Origin: Actinomyces sp. 432
Lineage (GTDB): Bacteria; Actinomycetota; Actinomycetes; Actinomycetales; Actinomycetaceae
Length of the DNA: 64,000 nt
Assembly (NCBI RefSeq): GCF_009930875.1
Contig: NZ_CP025249.1
Coordinates: forward strand, 186,001-250,000
Reading direction: 5' to 3'
Part shown: one piece after another, positions 63,057 through 64,000 of the stretch
How positions within the stretch are numbered: position 1 is the first letter of the stretch
Layout: every line of letters begins with the position of its first letter
Program-made: the position numbers and the translations under genes
Notes under the pieces: generated by a model
The model's database searches: none
What the model was told of the DNA's origin: nothing
The model's input: only the letters and a program-made list of their open reading frames with translations

Positions 63057-64000
63057 TCAGGCGGCGGCGCTGGCGAGCAGGCCGTGCACGGCGATCTCCA
63101 GACGGTCCAGCGCCTCATCCAGGGTGGCCCTGGGGCAGGCGATATTCAGCCTGGTGAAGCCGGCGCCGCCCGCGCCGAACAGGGCGCCGTCGTCGAGCCA
63201 CAGGCCGGCCTCGCGCGTGATGAAGCCGTCCAGCTCATCCGCCGCCAGGCCCGCGGCTTCCAGTAGCCCGGTGCAGTCCAGCCACAGCAGGTAGGTGCCC
63301 TCGCAGGGGGAGACCTCGATGCCGGGCACCCGCTCGAGGCGGCGGATGACGTGGCGGCGTGCATACTCGACATGCCGACGCAGGGCGTCGAGCCAGGCGT
63401 CGCCGGACTTGTAGGCCGCCTGGCAGGCGGTCAGCCCCAGCGTGTTCGGCTGGGAGTAGCCGACGGCGCCGAGTGCTGTGCGGAAGCGGTCGCGCAGCTC
63501 GGGATCGGCTATGAGGATATTGGCCACCTGCAGCCCGGCCAGGTTGAAGGACTTCGACGGCGAGGTGCAGGTCACGGTGCGGGCGGCGGCGTCGGCGGAC
63601 AGGGAGGCGAAGGGCGTGGTGCGGTACCCGGGCAGGGCGAGATCGGCGTGCACCTCGTCAGAGACCACGAGTACGTCGTGGCGCTCGGCCACCTCGGCCA
63701 GGGCCGCCAGCTCGGCGCGGGACCAGACCCGGCCCACCGGGTTGTGCGGGTTGCACAGGAGCAGCAGGCGGGCGCCGGTGCTCGTGAGCACGGCCTCCAG
63801 CGTGTCCAGGTCGCGCCGGTAGACGCCGTCGGCGCCGCGCACCAGCGGTGCTGGGGCCACCACGCGCCCCTGCTGCTCGACGACTTCCCGGAACGGGTAG
63901 TAGACGGGCTCCTCAATGACGACGGCGTCGCCGGGCTCGGTGAAGGCCCGCACCGCCGTCGCCAGCGCGGGAACGACACCCGGGGTGACGACGTTCCAGG
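63057..64000 (-). CDS. MalY/PatB-type aminotransferase (cystathionine beta-lyase), 5' end outside the window
   Basis: About 314 residues of the C-terminal part are visible, with the frame open to the right edge (WNVVTPGVVPALATAVRAFT at the edge). Class I/II aminotransferase motifs are VVIEEPVYYPFREVV, LLLCNPHNPVGRVW, VVSDEVHADL and the PLP lysine in TCTSPSKSFNLAGLQVAN. The order and the NPHNPVGR/SPSKSFN pairing are those of the MalY/PatB C-S lyases, which cleave cystathionine to homocysteine. It lies upstream of the metI-like gene on the same strand, so the two probably form a methionine-biosynthesis unit. Confidence 0.88.
   Translation of the reverse strand, partial: WNVVTPGVVPALATAVRAFTEPGDAVVIEEPVYYPFREVVEQQGRVVAPAPLVRGADGVYRRDLDTLEAVLTSTGARLLLLCNPHNPVGRVWSRAELAALAEVAERHDVLVVSDEVHADLALPGYRTTPFASLSADAAARTVTCTSPSKSFNLAGLQVANILIADPELRDRFRTALGAVGYSQPNTLGLTACQAAYKSGDAWLDALRRHVEYARRHVIRRLERVPGIEVSPCEGTYLLWLDCTGLLEAAGLAADELDGFITREAGLWLDDGALFGAGGAGFTRLNIACPRATLDEALDRLEIAVHGLLASAAA

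Overview
The window is high-GC DNA (roughly 70%) with actinobacterial gene content: NrdHIE/NrdF ribonucleotide reductase, a mycobacterial-type GuaB1, DUF885 and DUF2000 proteins, and a surface protease ending in an LAxTG-type sorting signal. The protein style and IS types suggest the family Actinomycetaceae (Actinomyces-like). The assignment is from recall, not from a search. Gene density is normal, but intergenic DNA is unusually rich in short, regularly spaced repeats.

Layout. 1-3796: the 5' part of a NiaR-type repressor, then nrdH-nrdI-nrdE. 3797-7550: almost gene-free accessory DNA with a copy of the nrdE 3' tail, several head-to-head repeat arrays, an orphan CRISPR mini-array and an IS256-family element with a target duplication. 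7549-21826: mostly single-gene units (BASS transporter, SMP-30 lactonase, DUF1269, CNNM/CBS membrane protein, TspO, P-loop kinase, amidohydrolase, HipA-like kinase, M20 hydrolase, DUF885, TrmB regulator divergent from DUF2000). 22229-22629: two more arrays. 22754-33045: NhaC antiporter, nrdF, and a co-oriented set of histidine kinase, response regulator and Fe3+/AfuABC-type ABC transporter. 33413-44882: glycosyltransferase, large membrane protein, pheA, diacylglycerol kinase, oxyR, serS, HAD phosphatase, solute-binding lipoprotein, nitroreductase. 45176-52386: MerR regulator, IS5-family element, and a five-gene cluster encoding secreted or lipid-anchored proteins that I cannot assign. 52502-64000: nitroreductase, AGE epimerase, two tRNA-Ser, S8 surface protease, tRNA-Arg, aquaporin, guaB1, metI-like and a MalY-type aminotransferase running off the end.

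Three patterns cut across the genes. First, many intergenic gaps hold arrays of a 7-13 bp core repeated every 19-23 bp (mostly 20-21), first on one strand and then on the other. The core differs between arrays but the architecture is the same. Two arrays form near-identical perfect palindromes whose differences are compensated in both arms. Second, at least ten genes start 6-7 bases after a TAnnnT-like -10 box with no ribosome binding site, i.e. leaderless mRNAs. Third, eight coding regions (nrdI, DUF885, nhaC, both transposases, a large secreted-cluster protein, a nitroreductase, metI) are split by one-base shifts, mostly a missing base in a short C or G run. This looks more like sequence-level error than decay and should be settled before calling them pseudogenes.
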